Shown in pieces: positions 62,521-64,000 of a stretch of DNA of 64,000 nucleotides. This DNA is from Candidatus Gastranaerophilales bacterium. Lineage in GTDB: Bacteria > Cyanobacteriota > Vampirovibrionia > Gastranaerophilales > Gastranaerophilaceae. The stretch covers positions 186,001 to 250,000 of the forward strand of contig CALVBS010000001.1 in NCBI GenBank assembly GCA_944325865.1, written 5' to 3'. How positions within the stretch are numbered: position 1 is the stretch's first letter; every line of letters begins with the position of its first letter. The notes beneath the pieces were generated by a model. That model ran no database searches, was not told the origin of the DNA, and saw only the letters and a program-made list of their open reading frames with translations. Position numbers and translations under genes: made by a program.

Positions 62521-64000
62521 ATGGAACTTAATCCTTTTGAGATAAAGTCTGAAATTTTAAGAATTATGGACAAATACTCACTTCAATCCGATGTGAGAGA
62601 ATTTTTGGCCGATGATTTTGCAATGCTGGATAAAGGCGACCCCAATATTATCTCAAAACTTTTGTTCAAAGAGCTTATAAATACAAAGTCCGGAAGTGAA
62701 AAAATTATTAAATTTCTTCTTGAACGTTATACTGAAAAAGAGGAACTTATCGCAAAATTATGGGAAATTTTAAAAAGCAATCTTGCATCAAGTGAAGTAA
62801 AAATTATTGTTCTTGGATTTCTTAGAGAACTTGAAACTGACTGGAAATACGAAGACTATAGTTCAGCATTAGGGGATTCCATTGATATAATTGATGAAGA
62901 CACCAGACAAATGCTGGACAGTGCAATTATCAATCCTGAAGTACAGATAGATTTTTTGGATTTTTTGCATGCGGTTGATGCTAAGGATAAAATGCTTTTG
63001 ATTAAATCATTAGCAGAAGATTATGAAAAAGATGCACTTGCAAACATTTTAATTCCGGTATTTCTTTCCCAACCTGATTCAGATATCGGAAAAGAAGCAC
63101 TTAACATTCTTGGTAACTCAAAATCCCAGCTTGCTTATCATGCTCTTAACACAAGTCTGGAGTTTGTTGAGGAGTCCCTAAAGCCTTTGATTAAAAAAAA
63201 CATCTCAATATTGAAGTTAAGCGGTATCAGAGAAGATAATTCAAAAGAATTTTATAAACAAATCCTTTCAGAATCAAAACCTTACAGATGCTGTGTAACA
63301 TATCCGGACGGTCATGGCAATCAGGCAATAATATTTTCAAGAACCAATAATATTAAAAGAGTACAGTTTGCTGCTGTTGTAGTTAATGATTACAACGGGA
63401 TCCGCGACTGCTTTGGCTTTAATGATATATCGCAATTTGAATGCGATAAAATTATAGAAAGATTTTATAAAGGTGAAGATGCCCTTAATATTACAGCAAA
63501 AGATGTCAAAACACTGCTTTTATATTATGAAAAACTTTCTAAAGTTAAGTCAAATAACTGGCTTTTACCATATGAATACGTTTGTTGGAAAAATTTGCTT
63601 GCTGATATTGATTACGAAAATGGAAACTTTGAAATCTTACTTAGTAAATATTTTACCCGGGAGACTTTAACTCAAAAGGAAATGAATGAAGTATTCTCGG
63701 AAAAATTTATGAACCACTGGTTTTTAGATTCCACATACAGCAGTGAATTTGAAGAGTTTTTGGAAAATCTTAACCTTGATGTAAAAAATAATTTAAAAAA
63801 TGTTGATTTTGACAAAATAGTTGAGGAAAACACTGACAAAATATTTGATAAAAAAGAAAAAAATATCTGGGCAAAACGAATTCTGGTTTGTGCATATTTA
63901 AAAATGCTGGACAAAAAAGATAAAATTACGGAGTTTCTTTGTACAATATATAAGTCAGAAGAAAATTTTGCTGATTTATTAAAAAATATTCTGCGTAAAA
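62521..64000 (+). CDS. large helical-repeat protein, cut by window end
   Basis: From ATG 62521 the frame is open to base 64000 (493 codons seen). The protein is alpha-helical and acidic, with HEAT-like pairs (for example SDIGKEALNILGNSKSQLAY near residue 190) in the first 230 residues. A more strand-like middle (CCVTYPDGHGNQAIIFSRT) and another helical part follow. No enzyme motif is seen. It begins six bases after the ClpX-type zinc protein stop, so the two may act together. Confidence 0.75.
   Translation, partial: MELNPFEIKSEILRIMDKYSLQSDVREFLADDFAMLDKGDPNIISKLLFKELINTKSGSEKIIKFLLERYTEKEELIAKLWEILKSNLASSEVKIIVLGFLRELETDWKYEDYSSALGDSIDIIDEDTRQMLDSAIINPEVQIDFLDFLHAVDAKDKMLLIKSLAEDYEKDALANILIPVFLSQPDSDIGKEALNILGNSKSQLAYHALNTSLEFVEESLKPLIKKNISILKLSGIREDNSKEFYKQILSESKPYRCCVTYPDGHGNQAIIFSRTNNIKRVQFAAVVVNDYNGIRDCFGFNDISQFECDKIIERFYKGEDALNITAKDVKTLLLYYEKLSKVKSNNWLLPYEYVCWKNLLADIDYENGNFEILLSKYFTRETLTQKEMNEVFSEKFMNHWFLDSTYSSEFEEFLENLNLDVKNNLKNVDFDKIVEENTDKIFDKKEKNIWAKRILVCAYLKMLDKKDKITEFLCTIYKSEENFADLLKNILRK

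Overview
The window looks like chromosome of a gut non-photosynthetic cyanobacterium relative (Candidatus Gastranaerophilales, Vampirovibrionia/Melainabacteria). This is inferred from very AT-rich DNA, a response regulator of the cyanobacterial RpaB type, Gram-negative envelope genes (kdsB, lgt), pilin-like proteins beginning with a type IV pilin hydrophobic helix, and many lineage-specific proteins that share an Asn-rich start followed by a Phe-Gly/Gln-Ala-like motif. No phylogeny could be run.

Layout. 1-4.8 kb: the end of a membrane protein, a patatin-like lipase, a filament-like unknown, then nadD-yqeK. 4.8-13.3 kb: a three-part protein (HerA-like relic, acidic linker, PcrA-type tail), a def-fmt-aroH run, a dnaJ-like-queE run and a degenerate PurD paralogue. 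13.4-17.5 kb: a sugar locus (gmd and three glycosyltransferases). 17.5-20.8 kb: a YkuD L,D-transpeptidase, a SulP transporter and ogt. 20.8-27.0 kb: an accessory array of small paralogous proteins separated by repeat modules, ending at the 3' side of tRNA-Phe. 27-35.5 kb: infC with a probable AUA start, a TPR protein, dus, a CHASE2-GGDEF cyclase with an uncalled 57-residue gene in front, a pilin-like gene behind a ten-G tract, and rpmE. 35.5-43.7 kb: a membrane-linked UbiB-like kinase, thyX and large lineage-specific proteins. 44-54 kb: tRNA-His, rpaB, kdsB, prmA, accA, accD, smpB, an orphan OppF-type ATPase, a second pilin-like protein, recR and ybaB. 54-64 kb: a matrixin-like protease, tRNA-Leu, an EF-hand protein, an eda-kdgK-csaB operon, a CHASE2 adenylate cyclase, lgt with a TPR lipoprotein, a stand-alone ClpX-type zinc finger and a protein cut by the window end.

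How the parts fit. Housekeeping genes sit in short overlapping operons. Surface functions dominate the rest: nucleotide-sugar synthesis and glycosyltransfer, KDO activation, pyruvylation, cell-wall crosslinking and pilins. Two CHASE2 receptors feed different second messengers (c-di-GMP and cAMP).

Most notable: (1) a G10 tract directly after a good ribosome binding site and ATG, one base out of frame with a pilin-like gene, which fits an ON/OFF phase-variable switch; (2) the 20.8-27.0 kb array, in which paralogous genes are bracketed by inverted repeats and carry copied fragments of a neighbour's 3' end; (3) a shared N-terminal motif on at least nine proteins that is not a Sec signal.
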